This document shows, in pieces, positions 17,456-26,126 of a stretch of DNA of 64,000 nucleotides. Within the stretch, counting starts at the first letter, position 1; every line of letters begins with the position of its first letter. The translations under genes were made by a program, and so were the position numbers. The stretch is from NCBI RefSeq assembly GCF_029624655.1, contig NZ_JARRSA010000007.1, positions 1-64,000 on the forward strand, written 5' to 3'. Source of the DNA: Roseicyclus salinarum. GTDB lineage: Bacteria > Pseudomonadota > Alphaproteobacteria > Rhodobacterales > Rhodobacteraceae. The notes below the pieces were generated by a model that saw only the letters and a program-made list of their open reading frames with translations, was not told the DNA's origin and searched no databases.

Positions 17456-20380
17456 TCACTCCGCCGCCGGCAGGACGCGACGCGCCCGCGCCGACTGCTC
17501 GGCATAGGATTTCTGCCATTCCGTCGGCCCGTTCGACAGCGACACCTGCACCGCCGTCACCTTGTATTCCGGGCAGTTCGTGGCCCAGTCGGAGAAATCC
17601 GTGGTGATCACGTTGGCCTGCGTGCCGGGATGGTGGAACGTGGTGTAGACCACGCCGGGGCTGACCCGGTCGGTGAGCACCGCGCGAAGCGACGTCTCGC
17701 CGGACCGCGAGGCGAGCTTCACCCAGTCGCCGTCCTTGATCCCTCGCACCTCGGCGTCGTGGGGATGCACCTCCAGCACGTCCTCGTCGTGCCAGACGGT
17801 GTTCAGGGTCCGCCGGGTCTGCGCGCCGACGTTGTACTGGCTGAGGATGCGGCCCGTCGTCAGCAGGAGCGGGAAACGCGGCCCGGTGCGCTCGTCGGTG
17901 GGCACGTATTCCGTGACGATGAACCGTCCCTTGCCGCGCACGAAGCCGTCGACATGCATGATCGGCGAGCCCTCGGGCCGCGCCTCGTTGCAGGGCCACT
18001 GGACGGACCCCTTCTCCTCCAGCAGGTCGTAGGTCACGCCCGCGAAGGAAGGCGTGGTCGCCGCGATCTCCTCCATGATCTGAGCGGGATGGGTGTAGTG
18101 CCAGCCCGCGCGCCCGGCCTCCTTCAGCACGGCGTTGGCCAGAAGCTGCGTCACTTCCCAGTCGGCATATCCGTTCCGGGGCGCCATCACGCGGCGCACA
18201 CGGTTGATGCGCCGCTCGGCGTTGGTGAAAGTGCCGTCCTTCTCCAGGAACGTGGACCCCGGCAGGAACACATGCGCATAGTTCGCCGTCTCGTTCAGGA
18301 ACAGGTCGTGGACGATCACGCAGTCCATCGCCGCAAGCCCCGCCGCGACGTGCTTGGTGTCGGGATCGGACTGCAGGATATCCTCGCCCTGGCAGTAGAG
18401 CCCCTTGAACTGGCCATCGACGGCGGCATCGAGCATGTTGGGGATGCGCAGGCCCGGTTCGGGGTCGATCGCAACGCCCCAGGCGGCCTCGAAGATCGCG
18501 CGCACGTCGGCGTTCTTCACGTGCCGGTAGCCCGGCAGCTCGTGCGGGAAGCTTCCCATGTCGCACGAGCCCTGCACGTTGTTCTGGCCGCGCAGCGGGT
18601 TCACGCCGACGCCCTCGCGCCCGATGTTGCCCGTCAGCATCGCGAGGTTCGCGATCCCCATGACCGTGGTCGAGCCCTGCGAGTGCTCCGTCACGCCGAG
18701 GCCATAATAGATCGCCCCGTTGCCGCCGGTGGCAAAGAGCCGCGCGGCGGCGCGAAGCTCCTCCGCCGGCACGCCCGTCAGCATCTCGGTCATCTCGGGC
18801 GAGTGGCGCACGTCCCGCACGAACTCGGCGTATTCCTGGAACTCGTCCCAGTCGCAGCGCTCGCGGATGAAGGCCTCGTCATGGAGCTTCTCGTCGACGA
18901 TCACATGTGCCAGGGCCGTCACGACTGCCACGTTGGTTCCCGGCCGGAGCGCGAGGTGATGGGCGGCCCTGACATGCGCCGACTTCACCAGGTCGATGCG
19001 CCTGGGGTCGATCACGATCAGCTTCGCCCCCTGGCGCAGCCGCTTCTTCAGCCGCGAGGCGAAGACCGGGTGCCCGTCCGTCGGGTTCGCCCCGATCACC
19101 ACGACCACGTCGGCCTGCATCACGCTGTCGAAGTCCTGCGTGCCGGCCGATGTCCCGAAAGTCTGGCCCAGACCGTAGCCCGTGGGCGAATGGCAGACCC
19201 GCGCGCAGGTGTCGGTGTTGTTGTTGCCGAAGACGGCGCGCGTCAGCTTCTGTACGAGGAAGGTCTCCTCGTTGGTGCAGCGCGACGAGGTGATCACGCC
19301 CACCGACTTGCGCCCGTGGCGCTTCTGGATGCCGGCAAGCCGGCGCGCGGCGAAGGCGATCGCCTCCTCCCAGCCAACCTCGCGCCAGGGCTCCTCGATG
19401 CTCTCGCGGATCATCGGGTGCAGGATCCGGTCGGCGTGGTTGGCGTAGCCCCAGGCGAAGCGGCCCTTCACGCAGGAATGGCCCCGGTTCGCGCCGCCGT
19501 GCTTGTAGGGAACCATCCGCACCAGTTCGTCGCCGTTCAGCTCCGCCTTGAAGGAACAGCCGACCCCGCAATAGGCGCAGGTCGTGACGACCGAGCGCTC
19601 GGGCGTGCCGAGCTCGATCACCGACTTCTCCTGCAGGGTCGCCGTCGGGCAGGCCTGCACGCAGGCGCCGCAGCTCACGCAATCCGACGCGAGAAAGTCG
19701 TCCCCCGCCCCGCCTGCCGACACGCGGCTCCCGAAGCCGCGCCCCTCGATCGTCAGCGCGAAGGTGCCCTGCACCTCCTCGCAGGCCCGAACGCAGCGGT
19801 TGCAGACGATGCACTTGGCGGGATCGTAGGTGAAATAGGGGTTGCTGTCGTCCTTGGGCACCCACTCGGGGTTCATTTCCCCGGAGGTGTTCCGCGCCTC
19901 GAAATGGGTCGCGAGGCTCCCGCCCTCGGGCGCCTCGTAGCGCACGTCCCGCAGGCCCACCGCGCCCGCCATGTCCTGCAGCTCGCAATCGCCGTTGGCC
20001 GAACAGGTCAGGCAGTCGAGCGGATGGTCGGAAATGTAAAGCTCCATCACCCCGCGGCGGATCTTCTTCACCTTCGAGGATTGCGTGCGCACCACCATCC
20101 CCGGCGCCACGGGCGTGGTGCACGAGGCGGGCGTGCCGCGCCGCCCCTCGATCTCCACCACGCAAAGCCGGCAGGACCCGAACGCCTCCAGGCTGTCCGT
20201 CGCGCAGAGCTTCGGCACCCGGATCCCGGCCTCGGCCGCCGCGCGCATCACCGACGTGCCCTCCGGCACCGTCACCTCGAACCCGTCGATGGTCAGCCGC
20301 ACGGGCGCGCCGGCCCTCACGGGGGTGCCCATGTCGCGATCGTCTCCGGGCGGATATGCGGGAATGATGAAGTCCTTCAT
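17456..20380 (-). CDS. fdsA: NAD-dependent formate dehydrogenase, catalytic subunit alpha
   Basis: A 974-residue molybdenum enzyme subunit that oxidises formate to CO2 in the cytoplasm. Metal sites can be followed in order: [2Fe-2S] Cys59/70/73/87; His119-Cys123/126/132 cluster; two ferredoxin-type [4Fe-4S] sets at 190-200 and 234-244; the cluster next to the cofactor with Cys268/271/275/303. The active-site Cys396-His397 in CARVCHSPT sits where other enzymes carry selenocysteine, so this is the cysteine form. The start follows the dispersed motif and two hairpins in a 142-base gap after fdsB. Electrons go on to FdsB and NAD. Confidence 0.97.
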   Translation of the reverse strand: MKDFIIPAYPPGDDRDMGTPVRAGAPVRLTIDGFEVTVPEGTSVMRAAAEAGIRVPKLCATDSLEAFGSCRLCVVEIEGRRGTPASCTTPVAPGMVVRTQSSKVKKIRRGVMELYISDHPLDCLTCSANGDCELQDMAGAVGLRDVRYEAPEGGSLATHFEARNTSGEMNPEWVPKDDSNPYFTYDPAKCIVCNRCVRACEEVQGTFALTIEGRGFGSRVSAGGAGDDFLASDCVSCGACVQACPTATLQEKSVIELGTPERSVVTTCAYCGVGCSFKAELNGDELVRMVPYKHGGANRGHSCVKGRFAWGYANHADRILHPMIRESIEEPWREVGWEEAIAFAARRLAGIQKRHGRKSVGVITSSRCTNEETFLVQKLTRAVFGNNNTDTCARVCHSPTGYGLGQTFGTSAGTQDFDSVMQADVVVVIGANPTDGHPVFASRLKKRLRQGAKLIVIDPRRIDLVKSAHVRAAHHLALRPGTNVAVVTALAHVIVDEKLHDEAFIRERCDWDEFQEYAEFVRDVRHSPEMTEMLTGVPAEELRAAARLFATGGNGAIYYGLGVTEHSQGSTTVMGIANLAMLTGNIGREGVGVNPLRGQNNVQGSCDMGSFPHELPGYRHVKNADVRAIFEAAWGVAIDPEPGLRIPNMLDAAVDGQFKGLYCQGEDILQSDPDTKHVAAGLAAMDCVIVHDLFLNETANYAHVFLPGSTFLEKDGTFTNAERRINRVRRVMAPRNGYADWEVTQLLANAVLKEAGRAGWHYTHPAQIMEEIAATTPSFAGVTYDLLEEKGSVQWPCNEARPEGSPIMHVDGFVRGKGRFIVTEYVPTDERTGPRFPLLLTTGRILSQYNVGAQTRRTLNTVWHDEDVLEVHPHDAEVRGIKDGDWVKLASRSGETSLRAVLTDRVSPGVVYTTFHHPGTQANVITTDFSDWATNCPEYKVTAVQVSLSNGPTEWQKSYAEQSARARRVLPAAE

Positions 20381-20411
20381 GATTTCGGCTCCCTTGCCTG
20401 CTGGCCCACGG

Positions 20412-20487
20412 CTTCATCTTTCAAGAAATACGCGGGGGAGCGCGAGGGGGTGAAACCCCCTCGCTCCGGTCGCTGCCGCAGGCAGCG
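20412..20487 (-). repeat. copy 2 of the dispersed motif with two adjoining GC hairpins (fdsB-fdsA gap)
   Basis: The motif CTTCATCTTTC-AAG-AAATACGC is at 20412-20433. Next to it are two perfect hairpins: GCGAGGGGG/CCCCCTCGC (20442-20464, loop TGAAA) and CGCTGCC/GGCAGCG (20471-20487, loop GCA). In the direction of the operon, the hairpins come first and the motif ends 31 bases before the fdsA ATG. The unit may process or attenuate the mRNA between fdsB and fdsA. Confidence 0.65.
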
Positions 20488-20522
20488 AACCCCCGATGCC
20501 CGAGGGCCGCGCGGACGCCCCC

Positions 20523-22037
20523 TCATTCCGCCGCCTCCCGCGCGCCCGCGAACTCGTCGGGGAACTGCTCCAATGCGCTCATCACCGGATAGGGCGTGAA
20601 GCCCCCCAGCGCGCAGAGCGATCCGTCCTTCATCGTCTCGCAGAGGTCGACGAGCAGAGGCAGCGCCGCCGCGTCGCCCGCCGCGATCCGGTCGATCGTC
20701 TCCACGCCGCGCACCGCGCCGATGCGGCAGGGCGTGCACTTGCCGCAGCTCTCCACCGCGCAGAATTCCATCGCGAACCGCGCGAGCCCCCTCATGTCGG
20801 CGGTGTCGTCGAAGACCACGATGCCCGCATGCCCGATCAGCCCGCCCGCGCCGTCGAATTCCTCGTAGCCGAAGGGCGTGTCGAACTTCGCCGGCGCGAA
20901 ATACGCGCCGAGCGGGCCGCCGACCTGCACCGCCTTCACCGGGCGGCCCGAGGCCGTTCCCCCCGCCACCTCCTCGACGAGCCGCCCCAGCGGCATCCCG
21001 AAGGCCGTCTCGAAGAGCCCGCCGTGGCGGACGTTGCCCGCGATCTGGATCGGCATCGTGCCCTTCGAGCGGCCGAGGCCGAAGCCCGCGTAGTGCGCGG
21101 CGCCCTTCTCGAGGATCACGGGCACGCTCGCCAGCGAGATCACGTTGTTGACGACCGTGGGCCGGCCCATGAACCCCTCGAGCGCGGGCAGCGGCGGCTT
21201 GGCGCGCACGACGCCCCGCCTGCCCTCCAGCGAATTGAGAAGCGAGGTCTCCTCGCCGCAGACATAGGCGCCCGCGCCGACGCGGATCTCGATGTCGAAG
21301 CGCCGCCCCGAGCCCATGACGTCGCCGAGGAGTCCGGCCTCCCGTGCAAGGGTGACGGCGCGGCCCATCGCCTCGATCGCATCGGGATATTCAGAGCGGA
21401 TATAGACGAAGCCCGTCTCGGCCCCCGTCCCGAGGCCCGCGATCGTCATGCCCTCGATCAGGCAGAAGGGATCGCCCTCCATCAGCATCCGGTCGGCGAA
21501 GGTGCCGGAGTCGCCCTCGTCGGCGTTGCAGACGACGTATTTCCGGTCGCCAGGCGCCGTGCGCACGGTCTCCCACTTGATGCCCGTCGGAAAGCCCGCG
21601 CCGCCGCGGCCGCGCAGGCCGCTTTCGCGCACCTCCGCCACGATCGCCTCGGGCTCCATCGCAAGCGCGCGGCGCAGGCCCGAAAGCCCGCCATGCGCCT
21701 CGTAATCCGCCAGGTCGAGCGGGTCGATCCGCCCCACGCGCGCGAAGGTCAGCCGGTCCTGCCGCGCGAAGAAGGGGATCTCCTCGACCGGGCCCAGCCC
21801 CTCCAGCGCGCCGTCGAGAAGCGCGGGCACGTCCTCGGGCCGCATCGGGCCGTAGCCGTGGCGCACGCCGTCGCGCTCCACCTCCACCAGCGGCTCGAGC
21901 CAGATCATCCCGCGCGAGCCGTTGCGCCGGATCTCGATCTCGAGGCCCCGCGCCGCCGCCTCCGCCTCGAGGGCGGCCACGATCCTCTCCGCGCCCAGCG
22001 CCTTCGCCGCGGCGTCGCGGGGAACCCAGATCCTCAT
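20523..22037 (-). CDS. fdsB: NAD-dependent formate dehydrogenase subunit beta (FMN, NADH site)
   Basis: A 504-residue NuoF-like subunit. It shows the FMN/NAD motifs GRGGAGFPTGIKWE and GAGAYVCGEETSLLNSLEG, and the [4Fe-4S] ligands in ESCGKCTPCRIG followed by a later Cys in GSLCALGG. An N-terminal thioredoxin-like region of about 100 residues precedes the NuoF core. The ATG at 22037 overlaps the fdsG stop (ATGA). It takes electrons from FdsA and reduces NAD. Confidence 0.95.
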   Translation of the reverse strand: MRIWVPRDAAAKALGAERIVAALEAEAAARGLEIEIRRNGSRGMIWLEPLVEVERDGVRHGYGPMRPEDVPALLDGALEGLGPVEEIPFFARQDRLTFARVGRIDPLDLADYEAHGGLSGLRRALAMEPEAIVAEVRESGLRGRGGAGFPTGIKWETVRTAPGDRKYVVCNADEGDSGTFADRMLMEGDPFCLIEGMTIAGLGTGAETGFVYIRSEYPDAIEAMGRAVTLAREAGLLGDVMGSGRRFDIEIRVGAGAYVCGEETSLLNSLEGRRGVVRAKPPLPALEGFMGRPTVVNNVISLASVPVILEKGAAHYAGFGLGRSKGTMPIQIAGNVRHGGLFETAFGMPLGRLVEEVAGGTASGRPVKAVQVGGPLGAYFAPAKFDTPFGYEEFDGAGGLIGHAGIVVFDDTADMRGLARFAMEFCAVESCGKCTPCRIGAVRGVETIDRIAAGDAAALPLLVDLCETMKDGSLCALGGFTPYPVMSALEQFPDEFAGAREAAE

Positions 22038-22522
22038 CGCGTCACCTCCGAAAGCAGCGCCTCGGCGTCCACGCGCCCGCGCACCTCGTCGTCGATCATC
22101 GCCGCCGGGCCGCAGGCGCAAAGCCCGAGGCAGTAGACCGGCTCCACCGTGATGCGGCCATCGGGCGTGGTGCCGCCCCAGCCCAGCCCCAGCCGGTCGA
22201 GCACGCGGGCCGCAAGCGCGTCCGCGCCCACCGACTGGCACGCCTCGGAGCGGCAGATCCTGACGACGTGGCGGCCTGCGGGTCGCTCGCGGAAATCGTG
22301 GTAGAAGCTGATAACGCCGTGCAACTCGGCGCGCGTGATGTTGAGCGCGTCGCAGATCGGGCCGTGCGCCTCGCCCGGCACATGGCCAAAGCGCGCCTGC
22401 ACCGCGTGAAGGATCGGCAGAAGCGGGCCCTCCAACCCCATGTGCTCGGCGATCAGGCTGCCGATCTCCTCGGGATCAGGCCTTGCGGCAACGGGGAACG
22501 TCGTGGCGTGGCTGGCAGGCAT
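22034..22522 (-). CDS. fdsG: NAD-dependent formate dehydrogenase subunit gamma (NuoE-like)
   Basis: A 162-residue [2Fe-2S] thioredoxin-fold subunit with ligands Cys90 and Cys95 (CRSEACQS) and Cys131 and Cys135 (CLGLCACGP), and the helical start region GEAHGPICDALNITRAELHGVISFYHDFR common to NuoE proteins. It opens the fdsGBA-fdhD-fdsD operon. The LysR-type gene on the same strand ends 111 bases upstream, with a palindromic site between them. Confidence 0.95.
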   Translation of the reverse strand: MPASHATTFPVAARPDPEEIGSLIAEHMGLEGPLLPILHAVQARFGHVPGEAHGPICDALNITRAELHGVISFYHDFRERPAGRHVVRICRSEACQSVGADALAARVLDRLGLGWGGTTPDGRITVEPVYCLGLCACGPAAMIDDEVRGRVDAEALLSEVTR

Positions 22523-22596
22523 CTGCGGGCTCCGGGCTTCGTGCGCCCGCGGAGACTGCGCGGATCTTCATTCCCTTTCAATATCGCCGTTCCGTC

Positions 22597-22616
22597 ATAC
22601 GATAGAAAAATCGAAT
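22597..22616. promoter_or_regulatory. probable LysR-type operator before fdsG
   Basis: An imperfect palindrome ATACGAT-AGAAAA-ATCGAAT, whose core CGAT-N6-ATCG is at 22600-22613 and which contains a T-N11-A arrangement. It lies 75 bases before the fdsG ATG in a locally AT-rich patch, just after the regulator gene. Likely binding site of the regulator encoded at 22634. Confidence 0.5.
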
Positions 22617-22633
22617 GAATGAAAGGCGACGCT

Positions 22634-23542
22634 TCAGCGCTTCGATGCGACCGTTTTCGTCGCCTGGCCAAGGGTTTCGGCCTCCGACAGCAGCGCCGCG
22701 AGGACCGGCGTGTGCGGCTCGCGGTAGGGCGCGACCAGGCCCACCGTATGAGTCGCGGTCTGCTCGTGCAGGGGACGCACGCTGAGACCGGGCGCCGCGG
22801 CCAGCATCTCGGCGATGTCGGAGGGCAGCACCGTCAGCCAGTCGCCCTGCTGGACGTGGGCGGCGAGAACGAGGGTGGAGTTCGATTCCACCTGCGCCTC
22901 GGTCGTGACGCCTGCATCCATGAAGTTCTGGTTGATGATCCGCCGGTTCTGCATGTCCGGCGTCAGCAGGCACAGCCTGCGACCGGCGAGGTCCGACCAC
23001 TTCACCCGCTCCTTCGCGGCAAGGTCGCTGTCGTCGCGGCAGACCAGCGTGTAGCGCTCGCGGTAGATGGGCACCGTCACCACGCGGCCGAGCGGCTCGT
23101 TGTCGAGGTAGGACAGGCCCGCATCGATATCGAGATTCTCCAGCATGGCGAGGATCTCGGCCGAGGTCCGCGACAGGATCGTGAACCGCACGTTGGGGTG
23201 CCGCTCGGCAAAGCCCGCCGACAGGGCCGCGGCCCATGTCAGCGCGGTGGGGATGACCGCGAGGCGGACGTGGCCCGACAGACCGTGCCGCGCGGTACGC
23301 ATCTCGTCGCGGAAGGTGCGCGCGTCCGACACCAGCCGGCGGGCCCAGACCAGCGCGCGCTGGCCCTCGGGCGTGAGGCCGCCGTAGCGGTGGCCGCGAA
23401 AGATCAGCTGCACCCCCAGCATGTCCTCGAGCTGCCGGATGCCCGTGGACAGCGTGGGCTGCGTGATGCCCAGGCTCTCGGCGGCACGTCCGAAGTGCTC
23501 TTCCTTGGCGACGGCCAGAAACATCTCGAGCTTCGCGATCAT
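22634..23542 (-). CDS. LysR-family regulator, probable regulator of the formate dehydrogenase operon
   Basis: A 302-residue LysR protein. The N-terminal helix-turn-helix is at residues 3-60 (MIAKLEMFLAVAKEEHFGRAAESLGITQPTLS pattern), followed by the linker helix and a periplasmic-binding-like effector domain from about 90 (GHVRLAVIPTALTWA). It lies directly upstream of fdsG on the same strand, an order known for formate dehydrogenase operons, and candidate palindromes flank it on both sides. The inducer may be formate; the sequence does not say. Confidence 0.9.
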   Translation of the reverse strand: MIAKLEMFLAVAKEEHFGRAAESLGITQPTLSTGIRQLEDMLGVQLIFRGHRYGGLTPEGQRALVWARRLVSDARTFRDEMRTARHGLSGHVRLAVIPTALTWAAALSAGFAERHPNVRFTILSRTSAEILAMLENLDIDAGLSYLDNEPLGRVVTVPIYRERYTLVCRDDSDLAAKERVKWSDLAGRRLCLLTPDMQNRRIINQNFMDAGVTTEAQVESNSTLVLAAHVQQGDWLTVLPSDIAEMLAAAPGLSVRPLHEQTATHTVGLVAPYREPHTPVLAALLSEAETLGQATKTVASKR

Positions 23543-23570
23543 GATCGCGATCTTGCAATCATCCAGGCGG

Positions 23571-23584
23571 ATTTCAATCGAAAT
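23571..23584. promoter_or_regulatory. palindrome between the LysR gene and ppsA
   Basis: ATTTC-AATC-GAAAT is a perfect 5-bp inverted repeat in the 159-base divergent region, 29 bases before the LysR start. It could be the autoregulatory site. It is not the same sequence as the site at 22597. Confidence 0.35.
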
Positions 23585-23701
23585 TCCCGATCGAACGGGC
23601 GCGCGACCCCGGTTTGACCCCGGTCAAGGCGCCGCGGCGTGCGGACGGGCACCCTGTCGCGGAGCGAGACGTTCATTTCTGCGTCCAGGGAGGACGAATT
23701 C

Positions 23702-26107
23702 ATGACCAGGCACGGAAACATCGCGATGACCGGAAACCTCATGTGGCTGGAGGACCTCCGCCGCGAGGACGTGCCGCGGGTGGGCGGCAAGAACGCCTCG
23801 CTGGGCGAGATGATCGCGACCCTCGGCGAGAAGGGCATCCGGGTGCCGGGCGGCTTCGCGACGACGGCCGACGCCTACCGCGCCTTCGTCGAGGCCAACG
23901 GCCTGGCCGAGGTGATCCGCGAGAAGATGGCGGCCCTCGACGAGCACCGGATCACCCTTCACGAGGCCGGCGAGGCCATCCGCAGCGCCTTCAAGGCGGG
24001 CCACTGGCCCGAGGATCTCGCCACCGACATCCGCGAGGCCTATGCGCAGATGTGCCGCGAGGCGGACCAGGAGGCCCTTTCGGTCGCCGTTCGTTCCAGC
24101 GCCACGGCCGAGGACCTGCCCGACGCCAGCTTCGCGGGCCAGCAGGAGACGTTCCTGAACGTGACCGGAGAGAAGGCGCTCCTGTCGGCGTGCCGCCGCT
24201 GCTATGCCTCGCTTTTCACCGACCGGGCCATCACCTACCGCAACCTCAACGGCTTCGACCACCTCGACGTCGCGCTGTCGATCGGCGTGCAGCGCATGGT
24301 GCGTTCCGACAAGGCGTCCTCGGGGGTGATGTTCTCCATCGACACCGAGACGGGCTGCGACCGCTTCGTGCTGATCACCGGGGCCTGGGGCCTTGGCGAG
24401 AACGTCGTGCAGGGCGCGGTCGACCCCGACGAATTCCAGATCTTCAAGCCATTCCTCGACGACCCCGCGCTTTCGCCCATCGTGGCCAAGGACCTCGGCG
24501 CCAAGGAGATCAAGATGATCTACGGCGCGAGCGGCGAGGCGCAGACGCGCAACGTGCCCACCTCCAAGGCGGAACGCGGCCGCTTCACCCTGACCGACGC
24601 CGAGGTGCTGTCGCTGGCGCGCATGGCCAGGACCATCGAGGCGCATTACGGCCTGCCGATGGACATGGAATGGGCCAAGGACGGCATCACCAACGAGCTG
24701 TTCATCGTGCAGGCCCGGCCCGAGACGGTTGAATCGCGCCGCGATTCCCATGTGCTGCAATCCTATGACGTGAAGCCCGCCGGCCCCGCGCTGCTGGACG
24801 GACTGGCGGTGGGATCGGCCGCCGCGGCGGGCCGCGCCTGCCTGATCCAGACCGCCGCCGACATCGACAGGTTCGTCGAGGGCTCCGTCCTCGTGACCTC
24901 GATCACGGACCCCGACTGGGTGCCGATCATGAAGAAGGCCGCCGCCATCGTCACCGACCACGGCGGCCGCACGAGCCACGCCGCCATCGTCAGCCGCGAA
25001 CTGGGCCTGCCCGCGATCGTCGGCACCGGCACCGCGACCCACGACCTGCACGACGGTCAGGACCTGACCGTGTCTTGCTGCGAGGGCAACCGCGGGGTGA
25101 TCTACGAGGGCATCGCCGAGATCTCGACGGACGACATCAGCCTCGACGACATCCCGCAAACGCAGACCAAGGTGATGGTGAACGTGGCCGACCCCTCCTC
25201 GACCACGCGCTGGTGGCGTCTGCCCGCCGACGGCGTCGGCCTCGCGCGGATGGAATTCCTCGTCTCCAACGTCATCCGCGCGCATCCCCTCGCGCTACTG
25301 GGATACGACGACCTGCGCGACGAGGCCGTGAAGGAGGCCATCGCCGAGCTGACCCGGGGCTACGACGACAAGACCGCCTACTTCGTCGAGACGCTGGCCC
25401 GGGGCCTGGGGCGCATCGCCGCGGTCTGGTATCCCAACCCGGTGATCATCCGCCTCTCGGACTTCAAGTCGAACGAATACGCCGAGCTGCTCGGGGGCCG
25501 CCTCTTCGAGCCCGACGAGGAGAACCCGATGATCGGCCTGCGCGGCGCATCGCGCTACTATTCGGACTTCTACCGCGAGGCCTTCGCGCTGGAATGCAGG
25601 GCGCTGAGGCTTCTGCGCGGCGAGATGGGCTTCGACAACGTCGTGGTCATGGTGCCCTTCTGCCGCTCGCCGGAGGAAGCCGACCGCGTCTGCGAGGTCA
25701 TGGCCGAACACGGGCTGGAGCGGGGCAAGGACGGCCTGCAGCTCTATGTCATGACCGAGATCCCCTCGAACGTGATCCGGGCCGACGACTTCGCGGAACG
25801 CTTCGACGGCTTCTCGATCGGGTCGAACGACCTTACCCAGCTGACGCTGGGCATCGACCGCGACAGCGAGGCGCTGTCCGGCCTGTTCAGCGAGCGCGAT
25901 CCGGCGGTGATGTGGATGATCGAGGAGGCGATCCGGCGGGCGCGTGCGAACGACCGCAAGATCGGGCTCTGCGGCCAGGCGCCGTCGAACGACCCCGAAT
26001 TCGCGCAGTTCCTCGTGAAGGCCGGGATCCACTCGATCTCGGTCACGCCAGACAGCTTCCTCGACGTGAAGCGCAATGTGGCGGAGGCCGAGAAGGCGCG
26101 CGGCTGA
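23702..26107 (+). CDS. ppsA: phosphoenolpyruvate synthase (pyruvate, water dikinase)
   Basis: PpsA makes PEP from pyruvate and ATP for gluconeogenesis. The 801-residue protein has the N-terminal ATP-grasp domain (VGGKNASLGEM, then SVAVRSSATAEDLPDASFAGQQET), the swivelling phosphohistidine domain with the active-site His in GGRTSHAAIVSRELG, and the C-terminal PEP/pyruvate barrel ending SIGSNDLTQLTLGIDRD...GLCGQAPSN. The start at 23702 has AGGGAGG nine bases upstream; 21 in-frame codons before it lie in the promoter region. It is divergent from the LysR gene. Confidence 0.95.
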   Translation: MTRHGNIAMTGNLMWLEDLRREDVPRVGGKNASLGEMIATLGEKGIRVPGGFATTADAYRAFVEANGLAEVIREKMAALDEHRITLHEAGEAIRSAFKAGHWPEDLATDIREAYAQMCREADQEALSVAVRSSATAEDLPDASFAGQQETFLNVTGEKALLSACRRCYASLFTDRAITYRNLNGFDHLDVALSIGVQRMVRSDKASSGVMFSIDTETGCDRFVLITGAWGLGENVVQGAVDPDEFQIFKPFLDDPALSPIVAKDLGAKEIKMIYGASGEAQTRNVPTSKAERGRFTLTDAEVLSLARMARTIEAHYGLPMDMEWAKDGITNELFIVQARPETVESRRDSHVLQSYDVKPAGPALLDGLAVGSAAAAGRACLIQTAADIDRFVEGSVLVTSITDPDWVPIMKKAAAIVTDHGGRTSHAAIVSRELGLPAIVGTGTATHDLHDGQDLTVSCCEGNRGVIYEGIAEISTDDISLDDIPQTQTKVMVNVADPSSTTRWWRLPADGVGLARMEFLVSNVIRAHPLALLGYDDLRDEAVKEAIAELTRGYDDKTAYFVETLARGLGRIAAVWYPNPVIIRLSDFKSNEYAELLGGRLFEPDEENPMIGLRGASRYYSDFYREAFALECRALRLLRGEMGFDNVVVMVPFCRSPEEADRVCEVMAEHGLERGKDGLQLYVMTEIPSNVIRADDFAERFDGFSIGSNDLTQLTLGIDRDSEALSGLFSERDPAVMWMIEEAIRRARANDRKIGLCGQAPSNDPEFAQFLVKAGIHSISVTPDSFLDVKRNVAEAEKARG

Positions 26108-26126
26108 GGGCAAGGCCGGGCCGCCG

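Noticed and set aside
17456-20380. Possible selenocysteine in formate dehydrogenase
   Set aside because: The active-site codon at residue 396 encodes cysteine and no in-frame TGA is present.
17630-20599. A nearly 1000-codon plus-strand frame opposite fdsA
   Set aside because: Antisense shadow of the formate dehydrogenase alpha subunit; composition is not protein-like and there is no ribosome site.
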